Of a stretch of 10,121 nucleotides of DNA, positions 1 through 6,180 are shown piece after piece. The notes beneath the pieces were generated by a model. That model did not search any database. It was given only the letters and a program-made list of their open reading frames with translations, and was not told the DNA's origin. The position numbers and the translations under genes were made by a program. The DNA is from JALSIF01 sp026981635 [NCBI: bacterium] (GTDB taxonomy: Bacteria; 4484-113; JALSIF01): NCBI GenBank assembly GCA_026981635.1, contig JALSIF010000287.1, positions 1 through 10,121 on the forward strand, given 5' to 3'. The stretch's first letter is position 1, and each line of letters starts with the position of its first letter.

Positions 1-648
1 ACGGTGCGCATCTCCAGCCGCTCCTTCCGCGACGAGACCAGGGCCGACCGTCTCCCCGAGGGAGCGGGTGAGGTGGTGGGGATGCTCAACTTCTCCTCAC
101 CCCTGGATGCCCGTTTCGGCAGTGACCTCATGGCCCGCATCAGGCTCAGCCGCCAGCTCATCCCCGGTCAGCGCCTGAGGCTGTGGTTCTTCCCTCTGGA
201 GGGGGAGACCTGGGAGGTGACCGACGCGGTGGCCACGGTGGACCAGAGTGGCGAGCTGGCCCGGGTGGTCCTGCCAACGCAGGGGGAGGAGGGGGTAAAC
301 GGCCTCTACGGCCTTTTTGACGGCTCTCTGGCCACCACTCCCCTTGCCCCGCTGGAGCTTGTCCGCTTTGAGCTTTCCGCCACCACGGTGGCCCGCGGGG
401 AGGAGGTGGAGATCACGGTTGAGATCACCGACCCGGGAGAGGGGGAGCCGGTGGTGGTGATGGACGATGGGATCGGGCCCATCCACGGGATGTTTTCCGA
501 CATCGCTCAGCAGAAGGAGGGGTCCACCGTGACCCACACCGCCACCTGGAAGGCTCCCTCCCGCTCCGGCACCTACACCATTACACTCAGGGCCATCAAC
601 CGGAGCGGCTCTTTCATCGCCTCCTCGGTGGAGATCACCGTCCAGTAG
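1..648 (+). CDS. Partial Ig/PKD-like beta-sandwich protein, probably surface or secreted
   Basis: The reading frame is open to the left edge, so this is most likely the C-terminal part of a longer protein. A GTG at 4 could serve as a start, but there is no room to see a ribosome-binding site. Counting from that GTG, about 214 residues are visible. Residues ~25-110 look like one beta-rich domain. Residues ~119-214 look like an Ig/PKD-type domain: alternating hydrophobic strands, then a Trp-Lys-Ala-Pro turn near 182-185, a Gly-Thr-Tyr-Thr strand near 189-192, and a final strand at the C-terminus. Such domains usually sit in exported or surface proteins, but no signal peptide is visible because the N-terminus is missing. 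No catalytic motif was recognised. The stop lies 5 bases before cdd, so the two are probably cotranscribed. The existence of the gene is fairly sure; its function is unknown. Confidence 0.75.
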   Translation, partial: TVRISSRSFRDETRADRLPEGAGEVVGMLNFSSPLDARFGSDLMARIRLSRQLIPGQRLRLWFFPLEGETWEVTDAVATVDQSGELARVVLPTQGEEGVNGLYGLFDGSLATTPLAPLELVRFELSATTVARGEEVEITVEITDPGEGEPVVVMDDGIGPIHGMFSDIAQQKEGSTVTHTATWKAPSRSGTYTITLRAINRSGSFIASSVEITVQ

Positions 649-653
649 GGCCG

Positions 654-1067
654 GTGGAGGAGGAGCTGAGAGGGCTGGCCGAGAAGCTCCTCCGGCGGGC
701 AGAGGCGGTAATCGCCCACGCCCACGCACCCCACAGCCGCTTCAGGGTGGCGGCGGCGGCCCTGCCAGGGGGGAGCGAGGAGGTCTTCGTGGGGGTAAAC
801 CTTGAGTCGGACACCTACGGGGCCACCCTCTGTGCGGAGCGGGTGGCGCTGGGGGCGATGGTGACGGCGGGATTTCACCGGCTCAGGGCCATCCTGGTGC
901 TCACCGAGGGTGATGAGCCAGCTCCCCCCTGCGGTATCTGTCGCCAGCTGATCAGCGAGCTTTCGCAGGGGGAGGCGCTGGTCTTCGGGGCGGCGGGGGG
1001 GAGGCTCGTGGTTTGGCGGATCGGGGAGCTCCTGCCCCACCCCTTCCGCCTGAAGGAGGAGGGCTAG
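654..1067 (+). CDS. cdd: Cytidine deaminase (zinc hydrolase, tetrameric type)
   Basis: Cytidine deaminase hydrolyses cytidine and deoxycytidine to uridine and deoxyuridine in the cytoplasm as part of pyrimidine salvage. The 137-residue length fits the small homotetrameric class. The substrate-binding segment is at ~49-56 (Asn49, Glu51, Tyr55). The zinc and catalytic motif Cys60-Ala-Glu62 is followed by Pro-Cys93-Gly-Ile-Cys96-Arg, so all three zinc cysteines and the proton-shuttle glutamate are present. The family's Leu-Leu-Pro-x-x-Phe ending is seen at ~127-131. The N-terminal Ala-Pro-x-Ser-x-Phe motif is kept at 25-30, but the usual Tyr is His and the usual Gly after Val is Ala. The GTG at 654 is the only sensible start: it sits 5 bases after the previous stop, with only a weak GGG-type binding site, so translational coupling is likely. 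The downstream gene starts 2 bases after this stop. Confidence 0.95.
   Translation: MEEELRGLAEKLLRRAEAVIAHAHAPHSRFRVAAAALPGGSEEVFVGVNLESDTYGATLCAERVALGAMVTAGFHRLRAILVLTEGDEPAPPCGICRQLISELSQGEALVFGAAGGRLVVWRIGELLPHPFRLKEEG
1053..1060 (+). promoter_or_regulatory. Strong ribosome-binding site of the FlhB-like gene
   Basis: AAGGAGGA lies inside the last codons of cdd, 9 bases before the GTG at 1070. It is the clearest Shine-Dalgarno sequence in the window and decides the start of the FlhB-like gene over the upstream ATG at 1013. Confidence 0.75.
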
Positions 1068-1069
1068 CG

Positions 1070-1405
1070 GTGGAGGGGAAGGGCTGGTGGGAGCAGGGCC
1101 TTCCTGCAAAGATTGCCGTCGCCCTGCGCTACGAGCCAGAGGAGGAGCACGCCCCCCGGGTGGTGGTTAGTGGGCGGGGACACCTCGCCCAGCGGATCAT
1201 TGAGTTGGCCAGGGAAGAGGGGGTCTATGTCCACGAGGACCCGGTGCTGGCGGCGGCGCTGGCGGAACTCAGGATCGGGGAGCTCATCCCTCCCGAGCTC
1301 TATCAGGCGGTGGCCGAGGTGCTGGCCTTCGTCTATCGGATCAATGGGAAGCTAAAGCTTGAGGGAGGGGGGGACGATAAGTCTGAGGGAGCAAGGCAGG
1401 ACTAG
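1070..1405 (+). CDS. Stand-alone FlhB C-terminal-domain (FlhX-like) protein
   Basis: This 111-residue protein matches the cytoplasmic C-terminal domain of the FlhB/YscU export-gate family, but has no membrane part. The visible family features are Ala-Val-Ala-Leu-Arg-Tyr at 16-21, Ala-Pro at 28-29, a Gly-Arg-Gly turn near 35-37, the Ala-x-Arg-Ile helix at ~40-48, and the Ile-Gly-Glu-x-Ile-Pro-x-Glu-Leu-Tyr block at ~69-78. That block runs into an Ala-Val-Ala-Glu-Val-Leu-Ala-Phe-Val-Tyr helix. The Asn-Pro-Thr-His self-cleavage motif of full FlhB is absent, so this resembles only the part after cleavage. In flagellated bacteria such FlhX proteins can partly replace that part of FlhB; no flagellar gene is visible here. 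I chose GTG 1070 because a strong AAGGAGGA site lies at 1053-1060 and family homology begins soon after. An upstream ATG at 1013 would add residues read out of frame through cdd. Confidence 0.85.
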   Translation: MEGKGWWEQGLPAKIAVALRYEPEEEHAPRVVVSGRGHLAQRIIELAREEGVYVHEDPVLAAALAELRIGELIPPELYQAVAEVLAFVYRINGKLKLEGGGDDKSEGARQD

Positions 1406-1407
1406 GC

Positions 1408-2292
1408 ATGGCCATACCCATCACCCACCGCGAGCTTGAGCAGGTGCTGGAGAAGGACCCCCAGCGCTTTGTGGCGGAGAAGGAGCGCTGGGTGGAGGCC
1501 CACCGCCAGCGGCTGGTGCTTACCCCCAAGGGCTTGCGGGCCAATCTCTCCGGGCTTGACCTCTCCAATGTGGAGTTTCGCTACACCACCTTTGACTCTA
1601 CCGACTTCTCGCGGGCAAAGCTTTCCGGGGCGGTCTTTAACCGCTGCGAGTTTCACCGCTCCAAGTTCTGGGAGTCCGACCTGACCGACGCCACCTTTGT
1701 GGCCTGCAAGTTCTATCCCCCCGACTTTGCCGGTGCCCACCTGGAGCGCACCCTCTTCTTCAAGAGCCTGATGGACGGGCTCTGCCTGCCTAAGGTGCAC
1801 CTGGAACAGGCCGACTTTACCGCCTGCTCCGCCAAGGGGGCGGACCTGACCAGCGCCACCGGCAACAAGGTCTTCTGGATCAAGGTCAACTTCAAGGGGG
1901 CAAAGCTTTCCGGAATCAAGATAGTCCGCCTCTACTGCCGTCTGTCCGGATTTGAGGAGGCCGACCTTTCGGGGGCGGTGCTGGAGGAGGCGGTAATTGA
2001 GAAGTCGGTGCTCTACCGGGCCGACTTCTCCTCCGCCAGGCTCAGGGGGGCCAAGCTCACCGGCTCCTGGTTTGACCAGACCAGCTTTCGGGGTGCCGAT
2101 CTCACCGGGGCCGACCTGAGAGGCTGCGACATCACCAAGGCCATCTTTGACGATGCGGTCACCGAGGGGGTTATGTTTGACGAGCCGGAGGACCCCGAGC
2201 TTAGGGCACAGCACGAGGAGATCCGGCAGCGTCTGATGGGCAGCAAATCCCAGCCGGTCCATGGCGAGGCTGCCCCTGCCGAGGAGGACTAG
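1408..2292 (+). CDS. Pentapeptide-repeat protein, 43 in-register repeats with helical caps
   Basis: The function is unknown. The 294-residue protein has no signal peptide or membrane segment and is probably cytoplasmic. Residues 1-42 are charged and helix-forming. From Leu47 to Phe257 the residue at every fifth position is predominantly Leu, Phe or Ile, with Ala or Asp commonly two or one before it (typical units are ADLSG, ADFTA and ADLTG). This is the A(D/N)Lxx pentapeptide pattern, which folds as a right-handed quadrilateral beta-helix. The register never shifts, giving about 43 units or 10-11 coils. Residues 258-294 form an acidic, probably helical tail. Cys80, Cys100, Cys140 and Cys240 fall at multiples of 20 residues, so they stack on one face. 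The ATG is 2 bases after the FlhB-like stop, with a GGCAGG-type site before it, so it is probably cotranscribed. Some family members (Qnr, MfpA) mimic DNA and protect gyrase, but nothing here shows that activity. The stop is shared as CTAG with the convergent gene. Confidence 0.92.
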   Translation: MAIPITHRELEQVLEKDPQRFVAEKERWVEAHRQRLVLTPKGLRANLSGLDLSNVEFRYTTFDSTDFSRAKLSGAVFNRCEFHRSKFWESDLTDATFVACKFYPPDFAGAHLERTLFFKSLMDGLCLPKVHLEQADFTACSAKGADLTSATGNKVFWIKVNFKGAKLSGIKIVRLYCRLSGFEEADLSGAVLEEAVIEKSVLYRADFSSARLRGAKLTGSWFDQTSFRGADLTGADLRGCDITKAIFDDAVTEGVMFDEPEDPELRAQHEEIRQRLMGSKSQPVHGEAAPAEED

Positions 2293-3341
2293 CCGAAGAC
2301 CACGTCGGGGTTCTGGTAGAGCTCCTCCCTGACCCAGTCCGGCAGCAGGGCGTAGAGCCGGTCCTCAATGGCCTGGAACTGGGCGGCCCATTGGGGGGTG
2401 AGCAGGCGGTGGGAGATCCTGATCAGGGCACGGCGGGCGCTGCGGCGATAGCGCTCGGCAAGCTTTAGGGTGCGACTTATCCCGCCGCTCTGGACGATCA
2501 TCTCCAGCAGGCGGGCGGCCCCCTCCGGGGTGGGCTTTCGCTGGTAGGAAAGGATCAGCTCCCTTACCTCATCACCCTGCTCCTCCAGGGCGATGAGCAC
2601 CGGCAGGGTCACCCTCCCCTCCCTGAGGTCGGCAAAGATGGGTTTGCCGGTGAGCTCCGGGTCGCTTACGATGTCCAGCAGATCGTCCACCAGCTGGAAG
2701 GCGATGCCGAAGTTTCGCCCATACTCGCCGGCCGCCTCCTGCTGGTGGAGGGGGGCCCTGCCCAGGTGGGCGGCCATCCGTCCGCAGAGGCCAAACAGGG
2801 AGGCGGTCTTTAGCTCAATGATCTGGATCACCTTCTCCTCGTGGAGGGAGAAGTTGTTCTTGTTGACGATCTCCTCAATCACCCCCATGCCCAGCTCCTG
2901 GCTGGTGGCAAGCAGCATCTCGTTGAGCTCCGGGTCGCCCAGTCGATTGAGGGCGCGAAGCATCACCGCCAGCACATAATCGCCTACGATGACCGCCACC
3001 TCGTTTCCCAGCTTGGAGCGAGCGGTGGGCAGGCCGCGGCGGCGGTCGGCCTGGTCCACCACGTCGTCGTGGATCAGGGTGGCAGTGTGGAGCAGCTCGC
3101 AGCAGGCAGCGCAGGTGAGGGTGCTGTCGGTATCCTCCACCCGGAAGAGACCGGCAAAGGTCATCAGCAGGCGGGCGCGGATCATCTTGCCGGTGAGGCC
3201 CTCAAGCTGGCCAAGATATGGGGCGATGAGCTGGTGGTGCTGGCCGAGCAGGGAGGCGATCAGCTCCCTCACCTGTTGGGGGTTGAAGTGGTCGCTTCCC
3301 CCGAGCTCTACCTCAGCCTGGTAGCCGTCGGGCAGGGTCAT
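2289..3341 (-). CDS. ispB: Long-chain (E)-polyprenyl diphosphate synthase
   Basis: This enzyme condenses isopentenyl diphosphate units onto an allylic primer to build the isoprenoid side chain of menaquinone or ubiquinone. The length of 350 residues is normal for the family. The first Asp-rich motif is Asp92-Asp93-Val-Val-Asp96, followed by an Arg-Arg-Arg-Gly run near 100-103. Lys178-Thr-Ala and the second motif Asp219-Asp220-Leu-Leu-Asp223 follow, then Thr-Gly-Lys-Pro near 231-234. The N-terminal diphosphate-binding loop reads Gly51-Lys-Met-Ile-Arg55. The fifth residue before the first motif is Ala, not Phe or Tyr, which in this family allows products longer than C15; exact length cannot be read. 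The symbol is by analogy, and heptaprenyl to decaprenyl synthases look alike. A GAGG site ends 9 bases before the ATG, which lies inside the 3' end of resB (29-base overlap), so it is probably translated from the ccsA-resB message. Its stop overlaps the convergent pentapeptide gene by 4 bases. Confidence 0.93.
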   Translation of the reverse strand: MTLPDGYQAEVELGGSDHFNPQQVRELIASLLGQHHQLIAPYLGQLEGLTGKMIRARLLMTFAGLFRVEDTDSTLTCAACCELLHTATLIHDDVVDQADRRRGLPTARSKLGNEVAVIVGDYVLAVMLRALNRLGDPELNEMLLATSQELGMGVIEEIVNKNNFSLHEEKVIQIIELKTASLFGLCGRMAAHLGRAPLHQQEAAGEYGRNFGIAFQLVDDLLDIVSDPELTGKPIFADLREGRVTLPVLIALEEQGDEVRELILSYQRKPTPEGAARLLEMIVQSGGISRTLKLAERYRRSARRALIRISHRLLTPQWAAQFQAIEDRLYALLPDWVREELYQNPDVVFG

Positions 3342-4926
3342 TCAGCTCTTCCTCAACCTCACGCAAGATACGCCGGGGGTTGCCCACCACCCCTTGACGC
3401 ACCAGTCTGAGCTGGACTCTCTTCCCCTTGACGCGGGCATATAGCTCATAGTAGGGGATGTAGAGGGAAAAGAGCGTACCCAGGATGATGAGGATGGAGG
3501 CGAGGTAGATGCCCGGCATGCCGGGGTTGTACTTGTAGGTAAAGACCGAAATGGGCCGGGTGCGCTCGGTGAGTTTTAGGCCGATGTTCTCAGTGAAAAA
3601 GACTGGTTCCTCACTGGAGACAATGTCACGGAAAACAACATCGTTGGTCAGCGGATCATAGACCTCAAGCACTGCGGTGGGGGGGAGAACCTCAATCACC
3701 CTACCGTCACGATAGACCGCCCCCTGCTTCACATCGGTGAAGGCCATGGGCATGGTAATTGCTTGCGGATTGTCTTGACCCGGAATGTGCTGGACGAGGC
3801 GGCCGTCCTGGGTAATCTGGAAGGGGAGACCCATGCTTACCTCAAACTGGCGGCTGAGTTCAGCCGTGCGACTGAAAATCTCAAAACCAACCATGCTGGA
3901 ATGGGCGTTCTGGTAGATGTCTATGCCCATAATGCGCAAGGGGCGGTTTACTTCAATGACCCATTTCTTTTCAGTGCCTGCGACTCTTGCGGTGACATAG
4001 CTTTTGTAGTCTCGGTTGCTTAGTGAAAAGAAGTGGGCAAACTTCTCGGGGGTCTCGGGACGCCGGGTCCACTCAGGGGGGTAGCGGAGGAAGTTGAGCG
4101 GGATCTCAAACCTTCTTAGCTCCAGCTCAACGGTGATTGGTCTTGCTCCAAGGGCAGTGACAATGGCCCGGCCCAGGGGGCCTTTGTTTTCGTAGGGGTC
4201 AACTGAGAAGACCTCCGTTTCCCCTTCTACGATGCCCACCGCTCCCTGGGCGGAGAAGATGGCCCCGTAGGTGGCAAAGACGACCAGCAGGGAGAGGCTG
4301 ACGTGGAGCAGGACCAAACCCCAGCGCTTGGCGATCCCCTTCTGGGCCAGCAGGCGCACCGCCCCCTCCTCGTCGGGGGTGCCCACCCGCACCCGCATCC
4401 TTAGCCTTCGCAGGGCCTCAGTGAGCTGGCGGACGGGGTCTTCCTCCTCCATCAGCTCCAGCTCGCGGCGGTCCCTGCCCACCCGAAAGAAAGAAGCGGG
4501 GCGGTCTACCGGTGGGGTAAAGGTCGCTTCCCAGGCCTCCTCCACCTTCTTGAAGGTGCAGACGAAGGCGGAGACGGCGATCCAGATGAGGAGCAGGTTG
4601 AAGTAGAAGGTGTGGAAGATGTCGGTTAGGCCTAGAAAGTGGAGCAACCATGCCTTGATGGGGCCGTAATACTCCACATATTCCACGGGCAGGGAGACGG
4701 TGTAGGGGATGAACCCGAATATCTTGGTGTCAATGAGGGTCACATAGCCCCGGGTCTGGAGCAGGGGCTCCTGGGAGATGATGGTGCCGGTGATGGAGAA
4801 GAAGCCCACGATGAGCAGGACCACCACCACAAAGGGGAGAGAGTTGAGCTTTTCCCAGATTAGGGTTAGCAGACCGGGCTCGGACTGAACCCTCTTGAGT
4901 TTAGCTGCCTGTGGGATGGTAGCCAC
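3313..4926 (-). CDS. resB: ResB/Ccs1, System II cytochrome c synthetase subunit
   Basis: With CcsA, ResB forms the membrane complex that exports haem and attaches it to apocytochrome c outside the membrane. The 537-residue protein shows the family layout. Membrane segments lie at ~31-50, ~105-125 and ~202-224 (with His208). A large extracytoplasmic beta-rich domain spans ~225-470 and includes the Gly-Ile-Asp-Ile-Tyr-Gln-Asn block at 334-340. A last membrane segment is at ~472-492, before a basic cytoplasmic tail. The start is GTG, 17 bases after the ccsA stop, with only a weak AGG before it. An in-frame TAG at 4936-4938 rules out an earlier start. It is surely in one operon with ccsA. The 3' end overlaps the next gene's start by 29 bases. 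The part coding for the outer domain is clearly lower in G+C (about 48-52% in sampled lines near 3600-4020) than neighbouring genes. Confidence 0.93.
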   Translation of the reverse strand: MATIPQAAKLKRVQSEPGLLTLIWEKLNSLPFVVVVLLIVGFFSITGTIISQEPLLQTRGYVTLIDTKIFGFIPYTVSLPVEYVEYYGPIKAWLLHFLGLTDIFHTFYFNLLLIWIAVSAFVCTFKKVEEAWEATFTPPVDRPASFFRVGRDRRELELMEEEDPVRQLTEALRRLRMRVRVGTPDEEGAVRLLAQKGIAKRWGLVLLHVSLSLLVVFATYGAIFSAQGAVGIVEGETEVFSVDPYENKGPLGRAIVTALGARPITVELELRRFEIPLNFLRYPPEWTRRPETPEKFAHFFSLSNRDYKSYVTARVAGTEKKWVIEVNRPLRIMGIDIYQNAHSSMVGFEIFSRTAELSRQFEVSMGLPFQITQDGRLVQHIPGQDNPQAITMPMAFTDVKQGAVYRDGRVIEVLPPTAVLEVYDPLTNDVVFRDIVSSEEPVFFTENIGLKLTERTRPISVFTYKYNPGMPGIYLASILIILGTLFSLYIPYYELYARVKGKRVQLRLVRQGVVGNPRRILREVEEELNDPARRLPG

Positions 4927-4943
4927 AGTCTGTACCTATGGAT

Positions 4944-6086
4944 TCAGAAGTTACCTGGCATGTAGTTATGGAGGCCGGGGGTCTCAAACCACGCGGTTAC
5001 ATAGTTGACCCCAACGAAGGTAATCATCACGATGAAGACCCCAAAGATGGCAAGCAGCCCCGAACGCAGACCCTTCCACCCTAGAACCAGGCGGTTATGG
5101 AGGTAGGCGGTGTAGAAGACCCAGGTGATGAAGGCCCAGGTCTCCTTGGGGTCCCAGCCCCAGAAGCGCCCCCAGGATTCGTTGGCCCACACTGCACCAA
5201 GGAAGATCCCTAGGGTGAGCAAGGGGTAGCCGAAGGCAATGAAGCGGTAGCTGAGGGCGTCAATGGTTTCCTGGCTGACGGATTGGGATATGGCCCGGCC
5301 AATCTTGGCCACCAGATAGATGATGGCCACTCCCACAAGCGCTTTCCCCGCCGTTAGTAGGAGTTCCACCCCCAGGATGGTGGGAGTTGAGACCTCAGCT
5401 CCCTTGAAACGGACCGACAGGTCATAACGGGGAAGGGCGAAGTGGAAGTAGACCTTGGTCAAGTACCAGACCCCGAAACCAGCCACGACCCACTTGGAGA
5501 GTAACCTCTCGGGGGAGATTCCTTTGTCATCCAAGTATTTGATGAGGTAGAGGAGGGCTAGGGCACCCCCAGTGAAAAGGGCGGCGTAGCTGATCATCAT
5601 GGTATTTATGTGGAGGGTCATCCAAATGGACTGGAGGGCAGGCATCAATGGTCTTGGTTCAATGCCGGCGGGGTCAATGGCACGGACGGGAAGGTCGGCC
5701 AGGTACTTGTTCACCGTGTAGCCAAGCAGGCCGTAATTGAAGAGCACGGTAGGGATAAAGAGCACTACCGCTCCGAAGGTGCGGTTTCTAATCAGCACTT
5801 CGCCCACGATGTAGATCAGGGCAGCCATCCAGCTGGCGTAGGAGAGGGCCTCAAAGAGGCTGGCGGCGGGAGTGACGAAGCCCCGCTCCTGGGTGTAGTA
5901 GTCCTGGATGCGCATGAGCAAGAAGAGGGTGTGGAGGAGGAAGGTGAGCAGGAGCAGGGCATTGGCGATGATCCCCATCAGGTGTTTTCTGATGAGGGTG
6001 GCGTAGGTGATGTAGCCCACCGTGCTGAGCACGTAGCCGGCCCCTGTCCCAATCAGGATCAGTCTGGTCAGCTCAATCCTGTCCAT
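4944..6086 (-). CDS. ccsA: CcsA (CcsB/ResC), WWD-domain haem handling protein
   Basis: This is the haem-channel subunit of System II cytochrome c maturation; databases also call it CcsB or ResC. It is 380 residues and strongly hydrophobic throughout. The WWD haem-binding motif lies at ~300-321: Trp300, Trp305, Gly-Arg-Phe-Trp309-Gly-Trp311-Asp312-Pro-Lys-Glu, then Trp317. Candidate haem-ligand histidines are His159 in a membrane segment, His330 in Tyr-Leu-His-Asn-Arg just after the WWD motif, and His373 in Gly-Leu-His-Asn-Tyr at the C-terminus; His52 is a further membrane histidine. Between the His159 helix and the WWD region there are two further hydrophobic stretches (~197-217 and ~236-262). 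The ATG at 6086 is preceded by an in-frame TAA six bases upstream and no Shine-Dalgarno, but by a TATAAA 12 bases upstream. It is probably the first gene of ccsA-resB-polyprenyl synthase, controlled from 6087-6190. Confidence 0.95.
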   Translation of the reverse strand: MDRIELTRLILIGTGAGYVLSTVGYITYATLIRKHLMGIIANALLLLTFLLHTLFLLMRIQDYYTQERGFVTPAASLFEALSYASWMAALIYIVGEVLIRNRTFGAVVLFIPTVLFNYGLLGYTVNKYLADLPVRAIDPAGIEPRPLMPALQSIWMTLHINTMMISYAALFTGGALALLYLIKYLDDKGISPERLLSKWVVAGFGVWYLTKVYFHFALPRYDLSVRFKGAEVSTPTILGVELLLTAGKALVGVAIIYLVAKIGRAISQSVSQETIDALSYRFIAFGYPLLTLGIFLGAVWANESWGRFWGWDPKETWAFITWVFYTAYLHNRLVLGWKGLRSGLLAIFGVFIVMITFVGVNYVTAWFETPGLHNYMPGNF

Positions 6087-6098
6087 AGGTTAGTTGAG
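6087..6098 (-). promoter_or_regulatory. Short leader of ccsA without Shine-Dalgarno
   Basis: Only 12 bases separate the TATAAA hexamer from the ATG. They read as C/A/T-rich sequence with no purine-rich ribosome-binding motif, and include an in-frame TAA. If the hexamer is a true -10, the message would start about 6 bases before the ATG or at it. Confidence 0.35.
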
Positions 6099-6115
6099 TT
6101 TATACTTTTGGAGGG
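6099..6115. repeat. 17-bp direct repeat, copy 1
   Basis: On the + strand this reads TTTATAC-N4-GGAGGG. The same pattern, with all 13 defined bases identical, recurs at 6160-6176, exactly 61 bp away. Confidence 0.6.
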
Positions 6116-6125
6116 CTTGTGTAAA
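6099..6125 (-). promoter_or_regulatory. Candidate ccsA promoter P1
   Basis: On the - strand, TTTACA (6120-6125, 5 of 6 to TTGACA) stands 15 bases before TATAAA (6099-6104, 5 of 6 to TATAAT). The spacer is short. A reading with the -10 shifted to TAAACT gives 17 bases but a weaker hexamer. The -35 lies inside the palindrome at 6116-6135. Confidence 0.45.
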
Positions 6126-6135
6126 GTCTCACAAG
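6116..6135. promoter_or_regulatory. 20-bp palindrome, possible CRP/FNR-family operator
   Basis: This is a perfect 6-bp inverted repeat, CTTGTG-N8-CACAAG. On the - strand it contains TGTGA-N6-ACACA, which matches 9 of 10 fixed positions of the CRP site TGTGA-N6-TCACA. Its centre lies about 33-40 bases before the likely transcript start and covers the -35 of P1. That position suits either a repressor or a class II activator. Which protein binds is not shown by the window. Confidence 0.45.
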
Positions 6136-6159
6136 CTAGCCCCACCCTGGGATGACCAT

Positions 6160-6176
6160 TTTATACCCCAGGAGGG
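6160..6176. repeat. 17-bp direct repeat, copy 2
   Basis: This is the second copy of TTTATAC-N4-GGAGGG on the + strand. It overlaps the inverted repeat at 6162-6180 and candidate promoter P2. Confidence 0.6.
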
Positions 6177-6180
6177 TATA
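6162..6180. repeat. 7-bp inverted repeat TATACCC-N5-GGGTATA
   Basis: Perfect 7-bp arms surround a 5-base centre. It begins 10 bases after the kinase stop when read on the - strand, but no T-run follows in either direction, so an intrinsic terminator is unlikely. A protein-binding site or a weak RNA hairpin at the end of the kinase message is possible. Confidence 0.5.

Noticed and set aside
97-729. 210-codon open frame on the - strand across the first gene and cdd
   Set aside because: It runs opposite two + strand genes, one with all cytidine deaminase motifs, and has a low-complexity Gly/Pro/Arg/His composition typical of a shadow frame.
1013-1069. Upstream ATG that would extend the FlhB-like protein by 19 residues
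   Set aside because: The added residues are Pro/Gly-rich and come from reading cdd out of frame, and there is no family similarity before the GTG at 1070, which has a strong ribosome-binding site.
1402-2262. 286-codon open frame on the - strand opposite the pentapeptide gene
   Set aside because: Its apparent five-residue periodicity is only the reflection of the pentapeptide repeats on the other strand. It has no ribosome-binding site or recognisable family.
5610-6155. 181-codon + strand open frame across the ccsA start and control region
   Set aside because: It is antisense to ccsA, has a strongly Gly/Glu/His/Gln-biased composition with no motif, and would cover the regulatory gap.
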